A DNA stretch of 64,000 nt, from contig OV121092.1 of NCBI GenBank assembly GCA_921293015.1, positions 26,861,264 through 26,925,263 of the forward strand, in the 5' to 3' direction. Source of the stretch: Phorcus lineatus (Eukaryota > Mollusca > Gastropoda > Trochida > Trochidae). Each line of letters opens with the position of its first letter. Within the stretch, counting starts at the first letter, position 1. The notes beneath the pieces are model-generated. The model had not been told where the DNA came from, ran no database searches, and saw only the letters and a list, made by a program, of their open reading frames with translations. The position numbers and the translations under genes are program-made. This document shows, piece by piece, positions 46,550 to 58,379 of the stretch.

Positions 46550-47850
46550 TTCGAATCGTCCTTTTCACTATGATGAACAATGAATACTTGATATAGAATT
46601 TTGTCAACATTAAATAATTATTTTAGCTGTTACTTTAATCCAATGTTTATATGTTATGCATTATTCAACATTTGAATATTTGCTAAACATTTATAACAAC
46701 ATTTATCATTGTCATTATAAATGTTATAATTACACTAAGCGTATGAATCGTTTTACAAACAGCGTCACAAAACATCAATGACCTCTACAAAAGATATTCA
46801 AAAAATAGGAAAATGAAAGCGACAAATCACCATATGATCAGAATATATTTTTCCGTTCTACTTTAGAGTAAATTCGTAGTTTATGTCCAGAAGTTTAAAT
46901 TGCATGTATTATGAGGATTTCTTAGATGATATTCAGTGTATAAATTTTCAACCGAAGGAAGTAAATCGAGAACGACTGATGAGTTTCAGAGCCAAGGGCT
47001 CTATTTCTAAGCTCCGTTATTGCTAAGACGTAACGGCCATTAATTAACATTTGATAAAAACCATCTTATCACCAAGAGAAGTTTGAAAGTTTGGACCTTG
47101 GTCTGTAGAGAACTCGAAAAGATTCATTTTGAGTTGATATTAATTACGTTAACCCCAGCTAGATTACATCAAATTTGCTCCCTCAGTGATCAAGACAGTG
47201 CTTAACTGAAAGACGTAATGGCCAATTTCACGGTACAAAGAATTGATCACATTTTGGTTAAAGGACCCTTGTCACTTGTAAATTGAATATTGTTAATAGC
47301 CTTGTGAGGAAGATTGATCCTGCGCATCAATTATGTACCTTGTCATTGTTAATATAATATAATTGCACAGAAGGTTTTATTGCCAACGATGTAGTGCAAA
47401 ATTGAGGGTTAGCATTGATACTCGAATAATTCGGTCTAGAAACAAATTAGGCTCCCGTATAACTGACAGGTCTTGAGGTGTGATTCGACATATCCGTTAT
47501 ATTGCTTTTTCGCTATCTATTATTTCCACGATTAAATCATATATATCGTGTACACAAAAATTTCAACGTTATATTGTGAAACCATTTTTACGTCCATTAT
47601 TAGCTCTACGTAACGATCTTTCTTTTCCATATAGATGTATCCAGATATTCGACCGCTGTATTTCGGTTTATGTACACGGTTTATGCTTGATGGCTTAAAA
47701 GACACGGATGCAACTGCCAACCCTGTCTCAGCCACTAGATGAATAGGAAAATGCGCTATTTGCTACAATCTCTTACACATAACACATGTATCTAAGTGTT
47801 TCATTATGCAAATAAATTATTTTATATGATTCAACGTTCAATTTTGTTAC
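46550..47850. other. Stretch upstream of the VOPP1/WBP1-like exons
   Basis: No convincing signal-peptide exon was found here; the first coding exon of the downstream gene must lie in this stretch or further left. Confidence 0.4.
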
Positions 47851-47852
47851 AG

Positions 47853-50033
47853 GTTGACGCACGGCAGTGCTGGTCTCATGTGAATGGAAGATCTAAAATC
47901 TTCTTGTGAGTGAAGCACTCGTAAAATATAGAACACATGAAGCTATACAGAATCGGTCATGGCGTTCAGATTTAAAGAGCCACTCCGTGATTTTCATAAC
48001 ATGTTATTTACCTTTGATACGTACCTAAATGTCAAATGTGGTGACATAAAATCAAAACATCTTAACTTTATATGTCCAAAAGACATATATATGACAAATA
48101 CTGGTTTTCCATGAACATCTAAAACAGCCTTATAAATGCACAGAGATGTAGATATCACATCATACTGACATGGATACTAGTTATATCTAACAAACACTAT
48201 CAACTCCTAACTGCCCTCCTTGCTGTTTTATATAATTAAGTCTCCAAAATTACGTTTGACGATTTGACGCGCGCCACTGTCCGGTTTTCGATCATAATTT
48301 GCGACGTTCTACCTTCATATTGTCACTGTAAAAAAACCAATAAGCTTTAAAATGTGTCTTTTTGGTAACAGTCGATACTTCGCAATCAAATGACACCATT
48401 GATTTAGTTTGGCATATGACTCCAATAACTCATGGAGTGGCTCTTTAACAATGAATAAAATCAGTTTGTTGTCCGTTTGTTTAATGTTGGTCTTTAAAGC
48501 GTTTTACAAAAAACAGTAAGAAATAAAGTAAAGGATATCACATATTAAAATAATAATTATAATATTTGATTCAGATTATAGCGGGGTAATATGCGAATCA
48601 TATACCCAATCGAAATCGATAACGAAATAGTTTTTATGTTTAATGTTTATTTTATTACAAAGTATATTTCAGATAAGACCCATGCTATCATTGATACCTT
48701 GTTGATTGCAAATAATATGTATTTGATGTACGTTTACTTCATGATCAGTTGTGGAGTTGATGAGCAATGCTGCGGCACAACATGTTGTCGGATAGAAGAA
48801 GTCGTGTACACGCTATGGTACTTTTGGTGAGTACAGTTCTCCTCAATCTCATTAAAATAAGATCGAAACGAAACAGTATCCCGTGCGGCCTAATTGGTCA
48901 AAACAAAGACATTTTAAACCAATGAATTAGGACATAGAAATACTTTCTCCATTCGAATGGACAGAAAGTCGTTTCTAACCTTGCAAAAACTTGGTAAATG
49001 TATATTACATCCGCTGTGTATCGCTAAGCTTGATTCAAGACCCGGGTTGGATTTACTTTAGCACCTCAGTGACCCCCTTGTTGAACACAAGCCCCTCATT
49101 ATATTGGGGTCATGGGTTGTCTACTAGAAACTACAATTTTTTTAGTTTTTACTTTTTCGTCAGGTTAACCGTTGTCCTGCTCGTGTTCCTGTGCGCTGCC
49201 GGTATCTACTGGATGAGGAGAAGATACATCTATCATAAACTCCTCGCAGTGCCAGCCTGGAACTCTCAACAGCTCCTGCAACCAAGGTTGCTTCGAGATT
49301 GTACGTTTTTACTGGATCGCTATTAGAAAATTTTACAAATGAAATTTTTAAGTAAGGCAGATTATGTCATCAACAGTCAGTGATTCATTCATTTAAACAG
49401 TTGTCACTGCATGCTCGAACTCCATGCACTGTTCCCCAAATCACTATGTTACTCATCATTGGTCACCGATTCATGTTTTAGACTTTGAAGTTTGTTACTG
49501 CTTCCTGCTAGTATTGCTTTAAAAATGTGCACTGTAACAATGATTAAAAACTCTGATAAAGTTTTTGCAGTTTCCTTTAAATATCAGTTTAAAATTGAAC
49601 TTATATATAAATAAATATATAAATATGCCATGATAAATATTTATCGTATGACAAAAACAAAAAACTAAAACGTTAACACTTCGCCTCGTCTTACTAAGAC
49701 TGTGATATAAACAAATTTTAAAGCTATGGAACGGGATCGTATGAACAATTGCATAAGTTGCAAGAGACGGATGTTTTAAAGTAGAAGAAATACGAAAGAA
49801 AACTGCATGAGCATTTTCTCGTTGTTTTCATAACGATAACCCTTTTGCTTACAGGTCGAAATGAAATAAACATTCCCTCGAAACCAAACGAGATTCAAAC
49901 TCAACCGTTCCCGCTTCCACCGTACACTCCACCCATCAACCCACCACCTTATACCGAGGCTGTAATGGACAAGCCGCCGCTTTATAACGAGGAGATGGAG
50001 TCTGATGCAAATAAAACTTCACTTTTGAGATAA
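47853..50033 (+). CDS. VOPP1/WBP1-like single-pass membrane protein (four 3' coding exons)
   Basis: Exons 47853-47905, 48749-48826, 49164-49300 and 49855-50033, joined in phase by GT-AG introns, give 148 codons plus stop. The first seen exon encodes a mature N-terminus beginning VDARQCW. Next come a cysteine knot CGVDEQCCGTTCC, LWYFW, a transmembrane segment (LTVVLLVFLCAAGIYW), a basic stop-transfer (MRRRY), and a proline-rich cytosolic tail with PPPY and PPLY (WW-domain ligands) plus a variant LPPY. CCGxxCC + LWYFW + TM + PPxY is the layout of the VOPP1/WBP1 family. These proteins recruit WW-domain (NEDD4-type, WWOX) partners on endosomal/lysosomal membranes. The signal-peptide exon (phase 0 junction) was not found. 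The TTAA element at 47972-48448 sits in the first intron. VOPP1 versus WBP1 cannot be decided here. Confidence 0.8.
47972..48448. mobile_element. TTAA-flanked TIR element, copy 2 (477 bp), intronic
   Basis: TTAA + AGAGCCACTCCGTGA ... ending GGAGTGGCTCT + TTAA. Same orientation as copy 1. It lies in an intron of the VOPP1/WBP1-like gene. Confidence 0.8.
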
Positions 50034-50109
50034 TTTTTACGACTGTTTATCAACAAACTGTTATTATTCCGTTTTATAAACTTTACAATAACCTTTTTTC
50101 CAAAATAAG

Positions 50110-51215
50110 AGTTCTTGCTAAAAGCAGCAATATATTCGTATATAATCTGGATGTTGTGGAGATAATCATTTCATAACAGGGAAGGTGTGGATATTTTCTT
50201 GTCTTGTTCTGTTGCGATGTACAGATGATCGTGTCATACCAGCGATTGTATTGAGATGATCGTATGACACCAGTGACGGTGTGATGTTGATGATCGTATC
50301 TTACCAAGGGCGGCATGGAGTGTGTAGCAAAGCAAAGATGATGTTGAGATGATCGTGTCATACCAAGGGCGTTGTGGAGAATCGAATCATACCAGTTGCG
50401 GTGTACAGATGATCGTGTCATAACAGCGATTGTATGGAGATGATCGTATCATACCAGTGATGGTGTGAAGATCTTACCAAGGGCGGCGTGAAATGCGGAG
50501 CATACCAAAGATGATGTTGAGATGATCGTATTATACAAAGGGCGGTGTGGAGATGATCGTATCATACCAGGGTTGGTGAACAGATGATCATGTCATACCA
50601 GATTAGATACACTGATCACGCTATATCAGATTAGCTGTACAAATGATCATATCATATCAGATTAGGTGTACAATTGATCGTATCATAATCATGGCGATGT
50701 AGATATAACCGTTTCATACCATCAGGGGTTTATATATGATCGTATTACACAAGGGGAGGGTGGTAATAAGTGTTACATACTATGAATGATGTGGAAAATA
50801 ATGTATCTTACTGTGACCATGTGTAGATAACCGTATCGTGCCAGTGATGGTGTGGAAATAATCATTCGACACAAGGTTATTGGAAGACATTATCGTACCT
50901 TACAAGTTGCAGAGGTGAGACAATCATGGCGTGGAGCTGATCTAATCATACCAGAGGTGTCGTGGAGCTGATAGTAGCATACCAAGAAACATCAGACGGT
51001 CGTAACATACTAGGGATGGTGTGGAGCTGATCTCATCATACCAGAGATGGTGTGGAAATTGTCATATCATACCAAGAACGATGTGAAAACGCATGTCATA
51101 CCAGGGACGGACTTTTATAATCCAAAGTGATAATCAGCTTATCATACCGGAAGTGAAGTGCAGAGGAATACATACCAGAGGCTATGTTAAGTGGTTGATA
51201 TACCAGGGATGGTCG
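50110..51215. repeat. Degenerate minisatellite after the VOPP1/WBP1-like stop codon
   Basis: Roughly 30-36-bp units built on GATGATCGTATCATACCAG, strongly diverged, with spacer variants (GGTGTGGA, GGCGGTGTG). Begins ~80-150 bp after the stop codon, so it may be transcribed as 3' UTR. The 112-codon minus-strand frame here is repeat translation. Confidence 0.75.
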
Positions 51216-51375
51216 CTCGGCTCGGCAACTTTCTAGTTCCAGCCGTTGCTCACAGGTTTAACCGCAACGCAGAGCCACTATGGTGTTGCGGGCTTTTCCC
51301 ATGCAATAATACTATAGCAGCCGCGATATAAGTGAATAATCATGAAAGCGGCGTTAAACACCAACTCACTTCACA
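51190..51375 (+). mobile_element. Short interspersed element with GCGGCGTTAAAC tail
   Basis: Ends with AAAGCGGCGTTAAACACCAA followed by ACTCACTTCACATCACCTCACC. The tail type is common in molluscan repeats and is related to the fragment at 31201-31258. Confidence 0.5.
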
Positions 51376-51379
51376 TCAC

Positions 51380-52440
51380 CTCACCAGGGATGATGTAGTG
51401 ATAATAGTATCATCAAACCGGAACATGATTAGTGTGGAGTCTAGCCTTAAAACAGAAAACGTATCTTCCCACTCATGGCCTTTACTTACGCAAGTTCCAA
51501 AGAATTGCTATGATGGGCCTTGTTGCATTTCCCGTACTTTTCTGTGCTTGTCGCCAAGGCTGCTTCGACGGATAGCGATAGTCAAATGAGAAATCCTATG
51601 AAAACTGCAACCTATCGCCGAAGAGGGAGCTTAAGTTAAAACAGGAACCTGGACTGGTTGGCTCCAATGTTTGAATTAACCATTGAACTGACTTGTGCAA
51701 TTAAAGCCATGCGTGGGAAGATGAAGAAAAGGATGTAAACCAATCTTCTCTTCGTTGACGATCATTTGAAAGAGATGCTATTAATAAATACTAAGTACTG
51801 GCAATAAAGGATACGCAGTTATCAATGTGCTGAATCGATTTTCGTCAAAATGTATAAACATTTACATATATATTCATCGGTTTTGTTAAGATATGCATGC
51901 TTGATAGGTACTTGGTGTCAGTGATGTATTCTGGGAAAAATTTAACATGAATCATCATTGTTAAGTTTTTCGAGATTGATTTTAATCATTTTTATGATAC
52001 AAATAATAGATTTGTTTAGTTTTGTAATTTCGTTACGATATCAATCAAACAATTCATGAAACAAATGCCGTGAAATGTTAAAAAACATTGTTAATATTTT
52101 CTTCAGTGGTCTTAATCTCTAACTTAGATCTTATAAGTAACATTTAAGGTAAGGTTACATATATAAACTATTTATAGTAGAACTGTGTTTGTCCCCGAAG
52201 TCATAGGGCATGAATTTGTCTTAATTGGTCTTTAATCTGTTCAAAAGCAGAACCGGTATGGTTTGAAGAATGGTTGAATGGTTGAACGTTATATGTTGAA
52301 CGTTATATTGTTTTGAATAAAAACATCTTAAAGAAAAACAACCTTTTTGTCTGATCCTTAATTTTTAACTAAAGGCACCCAAGCTTTTAAATGCACAGAC
52401 AATGCATGTATTTTCTAACTGACGATCCGCACTCAGGATC
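51380..52440. other. Non-coding stretch
   Basis: AATAAA hexamers at about 51783 and 51802 could serve the upstream gene, but they lie ~1.75 kb past its stop codon. The 85-codon frame at 51332-51589 starts in the preceding SINE tail and has no domain. Confidence 0.4.
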
Positions 52441-52444
52441 AGTG

Positions 52445-52970
52445 TAATCTAGTGTTGGTACCTCGTAAGTTATTTAACAAATATGTACCTATTCAGGTTA
52501 TAAAGTTGATTCTAAGAGACAGAAAGTAATCAATGCAACAACGATATCGGAAATATTTTTGCTTAACTTTTGCTGCTTATAGCCAGATGAGCAAAAACGG
52601 CTGTCGCTATCTTAATCCAATAAAAAATACTTATAATTCATTTTTTAAATAGGTTAAGTTATAAGATTGCTTTGAGAAACATTATTTCATCCTTTATTTT
52701 CAGTTCAGAGTATAGGTAAATTTAAACGCTGCACACATTACTAGTTCAGCCATATTTTTTTTCATTTTGTGCTCAGCTGAACATATAAGTTTCATTTCTC
52801 TATGCCGACTTTGGCCGTCTGAACTTTTTCATTGTTGATTACAGATTTATTGTAAAGAAAAAGAAGTATTTCATTACATCGACAGAAAGCTAAAGTGAGT
52901 CTCTGTCTCCCAAATGCCTTAGAATAGCCAAATCGAACCGAAAAAGCGTGCTGTACTGCCGCCTTAATTT
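52445..52970. repeat. Dispersed ~550-bp repeat also present in the ARF-like array
   Basis: Shares ordered blocks with 8570-8960, 16400-16680, 22660-22990 and 23090-23640. Examples are CTCGTAAGTTATTTAAC, ACGATATCGGAAATATT, a TTGATT(A/G)CAG block and CCGAAAAAGCGTGC. Its presence ~18 kb outside the array shows that it is a mobile or dispersed repeat. Confidence 0.65.
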
Positions 52971-52974
52971 TTTT

Positions 52975-54050
52975 GATTATACTAAATACCCAATGATTTT
53001 CTTTAATCATTGAAGTGGTTATTCTGATTAACCTTTGGTTTCGTTAAAATTTCAAATAATATTTTCCAACATCTAATCAATCCATATATATAAAAGTCAC
53101 AAAACCACCATTTAATTTGAATTTATAGTTTTTGATTTATGCCCTAGAACCGATTTCGAACTTGACTACCCTTAACTCCGTCGTTACGTCGACATCAGCA
53201 CATGAAATAATACCACAATTGCATGGAGTTATTCAGATTTCAAATGAATTAAATATCAAAATGCCAGTTTTGATAACATTTCGCTGTTCTGAAATCCTCT
53301 GAAAATAATCTTTTAAAACACTATCTTTAATTCTTAGCGTTTCATATCGTACATTGGTCTGTGACTTTTCTATTTTCTTACCACTGTTCGTGACTACGAC
53401 TTTAATTTGACGCGTGTTGTTACTGCGCATGGTAGAACGCTTATTGCCTGTATACAACGTGAATATATGAATTATATATGTGAAGGGCCTCTCCTTTATC
53501 TATTCAAGTCTATGTATATAGGTATATGAGTCATGACATCCACTTACATACACAAAGGTATTCATGGAAGTAATGCACCGTATATCTCTAATCACAAGTG
53601 TTCATTTCAAATGTTTTGACAGGTCCCTGTCAGCGTTGGATGACGCACGGGCCATGTTGATTTCACTATGGTCACAACACCCCGCGTTGCTCTTTCGATA
53701 ACAACAGATCCTCTAGGGGACAAACTAAGGTTACAATCTTTAGTTTATAATATTCGTTTCGAAAAACGCTTTTCAAAAACCTGAAAAGAAAGGACGATGG
53801 GTTTTTTTATTTGATTTTTATATCATTTGATATTTTTGTTAAAAATTTCATTTTCATTTAAAAATATATTAGAACTTAAGATTTTTTAGAAATTATTATT
53901 CTCTAATGTATGTCAAAACATCCAACACATTTCTGTAAAAAATGCAAGACCATTGGTATTACTAATTTTCAATGCAGGTCATACAACATGTCATTTTCAT
54001 AAATAATATTTATAATGCCTGTCAAATGTAATCAACTCAAGTTTAATCTG
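52975..54050. other. Non-coding stretch
   Basis: No supported gene; the 74-codon minus frame at 53233-53457 shows no domain. Confidence 0.45.
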
Positions 54051-54051
54051 C

Positions 54052-54330
54052 CATTTTAAGATAAGTTTCCAAAATTAATCTTGACCGGTGTACGATCAAA
54101 ACCTTTATGTGTCATCTATTGAAACGTTTAGTAGAAGAAGAAGAAGAAGAATAATATTTTATTGATGTGTCACATGCTGAACATATATATCACAATATAA
54201 AAAGCTGTTAAAAGTCAGCACCCAGCCATAAGGCTTACGAGACACAAACATACTTTTAGTACAAAAATTTTTTGCAGCGGCCGGAAGATATTCTCGATAT
54301 AATGAGACCAATCATGAAGTTTGGCACACA
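54052..54330. mobile_element. Decayed TTAA-family fragment with an internal insertion
   Basis: GATAAGTTTCCAAAATTA and CGATCAAAAC match the interior of the TTAA elements. It is broken by a block starting (AGA)n AATAATATTTTATTG (54133-54265) that resembles 62055-62170 in layout (TTTAT..GTGTCA .. CATAAGG .. GACAC), a separate dispersed repeat. Confidence 0.4.
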
Positions 54331-54619
54331 CGATTCAGACAAAATCGTGTCTCCTGTGTTGAACACAAACGATGAAGGTAGTTAAGCAGAAGAAACATCT
54401 GCAGAGCATAGGGTGATCAAAGTTCGAACTTTAAGGGGTGGGGGATTGAGGGGGTTATGGGTAAACTCCATGCGAATCTTCCATTACAATATTCAGATCG
54501 TCACTCCTTATCAAGGACATTTGAAAAGAATATCTGACAAGGCGTAAGTCAGGGTTGTATTCAACACTCTGTGAATATCTACTGTACTTACATACAGATT
54601 AAATCTAAGCTTAATCTGG

Positions 54620-54780
54620 TTTAAAGGGGCACAGAGGCTGTAGTTGGAGTCAGATATGTTAAACTTTATCGATGGTGTAATTCTATCGAGAAATAGTATT
54701 TTTTTCTGAAAATCGGCATGAGCAAAATTAAAAGCAGACTTAAAGATAAATAGAGTAGTGTTTAGTATGTTATTCAACTA
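54620..54780. mobile_element. Diverged TTAA-family end
   Basis: TTTAAAGGGGCACAGAGGCTG followed by GTCAGATATGTTAAACTT matches the end of the 60557-61039 element in the same orientation. The other end is not clear. Confidence 0.4.
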
Positions 54781-54789
54781 ATGTACATG

Positions 54790-56420
54790 TAAATAGAAAT
54801 CACAATTTCGACTTCTTAAAATGTATACGGCAATTTTTCAAGTATCTTTGTAAACAGGAAAATAACAGTTTTGGGCATTTTAGAGATTCAGGTGTTACTT
54901 TTGAAAGGCGATTTGATACTAAATCTGAACACACGGTGTTTAAAGCTCTTATTTCAGCCATATACAACATTTATGAAATATCCTCTTTGTTACTCAAAGG
55001 ATATTGGAAAATATTACTTGTCGAGGCGTTAGTCAGGGATCTATTGGATACGCTGTGAATATTAATTGTTCTCATCTACAGATTAAATCTAAGAATAGTG
55101 TAATTGAGTATCAATACATTCACTGGAACATGTCTCGTCTGTGTATGGAAGACTAAATTCCAGTCACTTAGCACGTAGTTCAAATTGCTTATTTGTGAAT
55201 GCAGTAATGTTTTTTTCACTAAAAAAAATTCTCCTCCTAGTTCTAATATGATTTATAGACGTCAGTGCTTAAGATAGGTCAAGTAAAGGTCTAGAGAGAA
55301 TCACGAGAATACACTCAGAAACCTGTCTGCATTGGCTTAGAGAAAACGCGGGAAAAGGGACCGTGTCGATACATGATTCTCATATTATTAGCATACCTTG
55401 TCTAGATAGGAGTGACTGACTGCAAATATGTTACCAAATATAAAGATTACACTACGGTGGCCCAAAGGGGACACCGTTCATAAGATCTTTAACAAAGGTT
55501 CTATATGATTATAAAGTGTGAATGTAGGAATACTGCATAACTTTTTATGTGCATTTGTGGCCAGACCTTGATCACGTTTGTGTAGAATATTGATAAACTT
55601 TAAAACAATTTTTTTTGTCATTTTTTGTGGCATGTGAATTCTATCTTAAACGGTCATAAGCGTGAGTTTAAAATTTTGAATTAGTTTTTTTTAATTATTT
55701 ATTTATATAAACATAAAACAATACATGTTTATATTTTTTAAATTCTTTATGTACATGTTATTTATGTTCACATTTATAAAAACATAAAAAATCAAACCAT
55801 TATGTATAATTAAAGTTTTTGCTTAAGTATTTCTATTTTTTAAACAATTACACTACATATTTGACAAATTAAACAATCTTTACTGTAAATGCTATAACTA
55901 TGCTTATCTATTAAAATATTTTACAAATCAAGCAACCATTCATTACTGTGTATGAATGTGATATTAATCTTATTATGACAACATATTGAATTTGTAACTA
56001 TTTTTTAAATGAAAATGTTGTCATTAGTCTTTAAACAAAAGGAATATACAAGGAATCCGAGATAATGCTTCTTGGTATAAGGAAATGACTTCTAAAACTT
56101 ATCAGTTTAATTAAAGATTTAAGGAAAATTTTGTATTTAGTTCATTAATCACACACAAACAGGTACATGATTAAATCGATTATATAAGATTATCTGGATA
56201 AGATAATATATTCCTAATATCAGGTAAGTATAGTGGCAACTAAATAGCAAGGGACACCCCACTATGTAATTCTGATGTCATTGAAAAATCAACTTTTTAG
56301 TACAATTTTGAAAATTTTAAAGATAAACACACATAAATAAAGATTATTGTAAACGCGGTTCCATTCATTTATCTATGAATTTATTATTTATCATTGTTGT
56401 CGGTCGGTAATTATGTACCT
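54790..56420. other. Non-coding, very AT-rich stretch
   Basis: No gene or named repeat supported. About 55680-55960 is almost pure A/T. Confidence 0.45.
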
Positions 56421-56424
56421 AAAA

Positions 56425-56660
56425 CTTTATTCATATCTTACTAATGGCAAGAAACCTCTTATTCTGCTTGTGCAAATAGAGTCTATATGTCTTCAAATCA
56501 AAGCTGATATAGCTTACCTGATCGAAACCGGATTAATGATATAAATAACTCATTTCAGATCGATAAAGTTTTGGATAATTCCCTCAATCGATACTCATAA
56601 GTCTACCTGAAACGTTTGATTGCAATTGGGTATTGAAATCCAGTGATCATTGAGTATATA
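56425..56660. repeat. Left copy of a duplicated segment flanking the mariner
   Basis: ATGGCAAGAAACCT, a CTGATCG block and GTCTACCTGAAACGTTTGATT recur at 57790-58370 in the same order. The right copy carries an extra ~350 bp including a hairpin. Confidence 0.6.
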
Positions 56661-56800
56661 ATTATTTTAAGCTTCGTTCGTAAAGTATCGTTTGGTCGTT
56701 TTCACATGGCCAGAAGCCTGTGATCATTGATTATATAATTTGTAGAACTAAGATTTAATGAATTTATGTTGTCGGTCGTTAACCTCACTACTTAAACATA

Positions 56801-57788
56801 CGAGTTTTTTCAATTATCACAGACACATATAAAAGGTACAAACTTTATTTTGTGCTCATGTTTTTAAGACTTCTCTACATAGTCACTATCCAGAGATACA
56901 CATTTTTCCCATCGCTTCTTGACCTTGCACAGACCGTCTGAATAGAAGACTCCTGATTTCATGGAAAACTAAGCCTCCACCTCTCGAATGATGTCATTGG
57001 TGTCCTCAAAACGACGTCCACGAAGTGGATGTTTCATTTCGGGGAACAAGAAAAAGTCACTTGGTGCAAGATCGGGTGAATAGGGGGGATGCGGTAAGAT
57101 TTCAAAGCCACATCGCCGTGCTCATCTCTTTTATCTCTATTGTTAGACCCAGCATTCATAAATGGTAACAAGACGTTTGAAGAAATCCTCATCGTCTTGT
57201 TCTAGAAGCTCCAATGCCTGCCGTGACATGTCCATTTGATTCTATTTTTGCAATGGAGCCAGTAAGCGAGGAACCCAGCGTGTTGATACTGTGGGCATAT
57301 GCAACTGGTTATGGTGTTTGTGCCATGCACTGCCATAACTCAGACCTGTTTCATGCATAATCATTTGTAGAGTTACGCGGCGATCTTCTTTAACCAGCGT
57401 CTCAACCTTCCTGATGACATCCATATCATCAGTAAGTGAGGGGCGTCCACTTCTTAGCTCATCTGCAAGGGACATGTGGCCTGTTTGGAAATTCCCTTTT
57501 TTACATCTCACAGCAGTGCCATAGAATGGGTTGTCATTGTCATAAACTGATTTCATCTCATCATGAATTTGACATGCAGTATAGCCCTTCAAATGTAAAA
57601 ACTTAATTACACTGCGCGCCTCAAATTCTCCGTGATAGGGGGTACTGAGCTATTTGGTCAACAGACGCGAAAAAGACTATTGTTGACCCAGGAACTAGAC
57701 AAGGATCACTTATGCTATACAGTGACCATTTGGTCCGAATTCACCGGTACATTCTTTGTGATAATTGAAACTTTTTGATATCCCCTCG
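56801..57788 (-). mobile_element. Inactive mariner-family transposon
   Basis: Flanked by TA on both sides, with terminal CGAG ... CTCG and subterminal TTTCAATTATCACA inverted repeats (left arm slightly shortened). Contains the transposase relic 56866-57640 on the minus strand. At ~990 bp it is shorter than an intact mariner (about 1.3 kb), owing to an internal deletion. Confidence 0.75.
56866..57640 (-). pseudogene. Mariner transposase relic
   Basis: An open stretch (57242-57592, extending upstream to ~57640 in the same frame) holds the N-terminal helix-turn-helix region with LRSGRPS and a second HTH ending WVPRLLAPLQK. After frame breaks, text resumes with FFKRLVTIYECWV, then stops, then HPPYSPDLAPSDFFLFP near the third catalytic Asp of the D,D34D triad. 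The first catalytic Asp (TIDE-type) is Tyr, and roughly 75 residues between it and the YSPDL box are missing. Dead by several criteria. Confidence 0.8.
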
Positions 57789-57789
57789 T

Positions 57790-58375
57790 ATATTCATATC
57801 TTACTCATGGCAAGAAACCTACTATTCGGCTTGTGCAATAAGTAGAGATTATTACCCTCGGAAGTGTGTCGTATGACTTTTACGAAACGAGTGTGAATTT
57901 TGGTATTACCCGAGCGAGAGCGAGTCAGTCATATGACACACTTCCGAGGGTAATAATTTCTTTATTACAGATTCTATTCAATATAAAATGCACTGAAATA
58001 TTCAGAAAACAGCCCGCTTTCCTTGCGACGGTCCGCTACAGTGACGTCACGAACAATGGTTTTGTGACGTCACAGACGACAAAATGCGGTAACTCGCTCT
58101 GAAACAATCGTTGCTAGGCAAAAGTGATATGTGTACATGTGCTCATATTGCAAATATGTCATCAGTTATGATTAACCATATGGGTAATAAGTGTCAATAC
58201 GTCTCCAATTCAGAGCTTGTAGCTTACATGTACCTGATCGGAACCGTATTAATCATATAAATCAATAATCGACAGATCGACAACGTGTTGGATCATTCAC
58301 TGGCACTGAAAAGTCGATAATAACCAGTCTACCTTGAACGTTTGATTACAATGGGGTATTGATTTCTTGTCAAAA
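57790..58375. repeat. Right copy of the duplicated segment, with hairpin insertion
   Basis: Matches 56425-56660 at both ends (ATGGCAAGAAACCTACTATT; CTACCTTGAACGTTTGATTA). The ~350 bp after 57845, absent from the left copy, begins with the hairpin 57847-57958. Confidence 0.6.
57847..57958. mobile_element. 112-bp near-perfect foldback
   Basis: The left arm ATTATTACCCTCGGAAGTGT ... GTATGAC pairs with GTCATATGACACACTTCCGA ... GGGTAATAAT: ~30-bp stem, ~50-bp loop. Confidence 0.7.
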
Positions 58376-58379
58376 TCGT

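Noticed and set aside
50083-50421. 112-codon minus-strand frame
   Set aside because: Falls in the degenerate minisatellite after the VOPP1/WBP1-like gene and reads as a repeat.
57242-57592. Functional mariner transposase gene
   Set aside because: First catalytic Asp replaced, internal deletion and stops before the YSPDL box.
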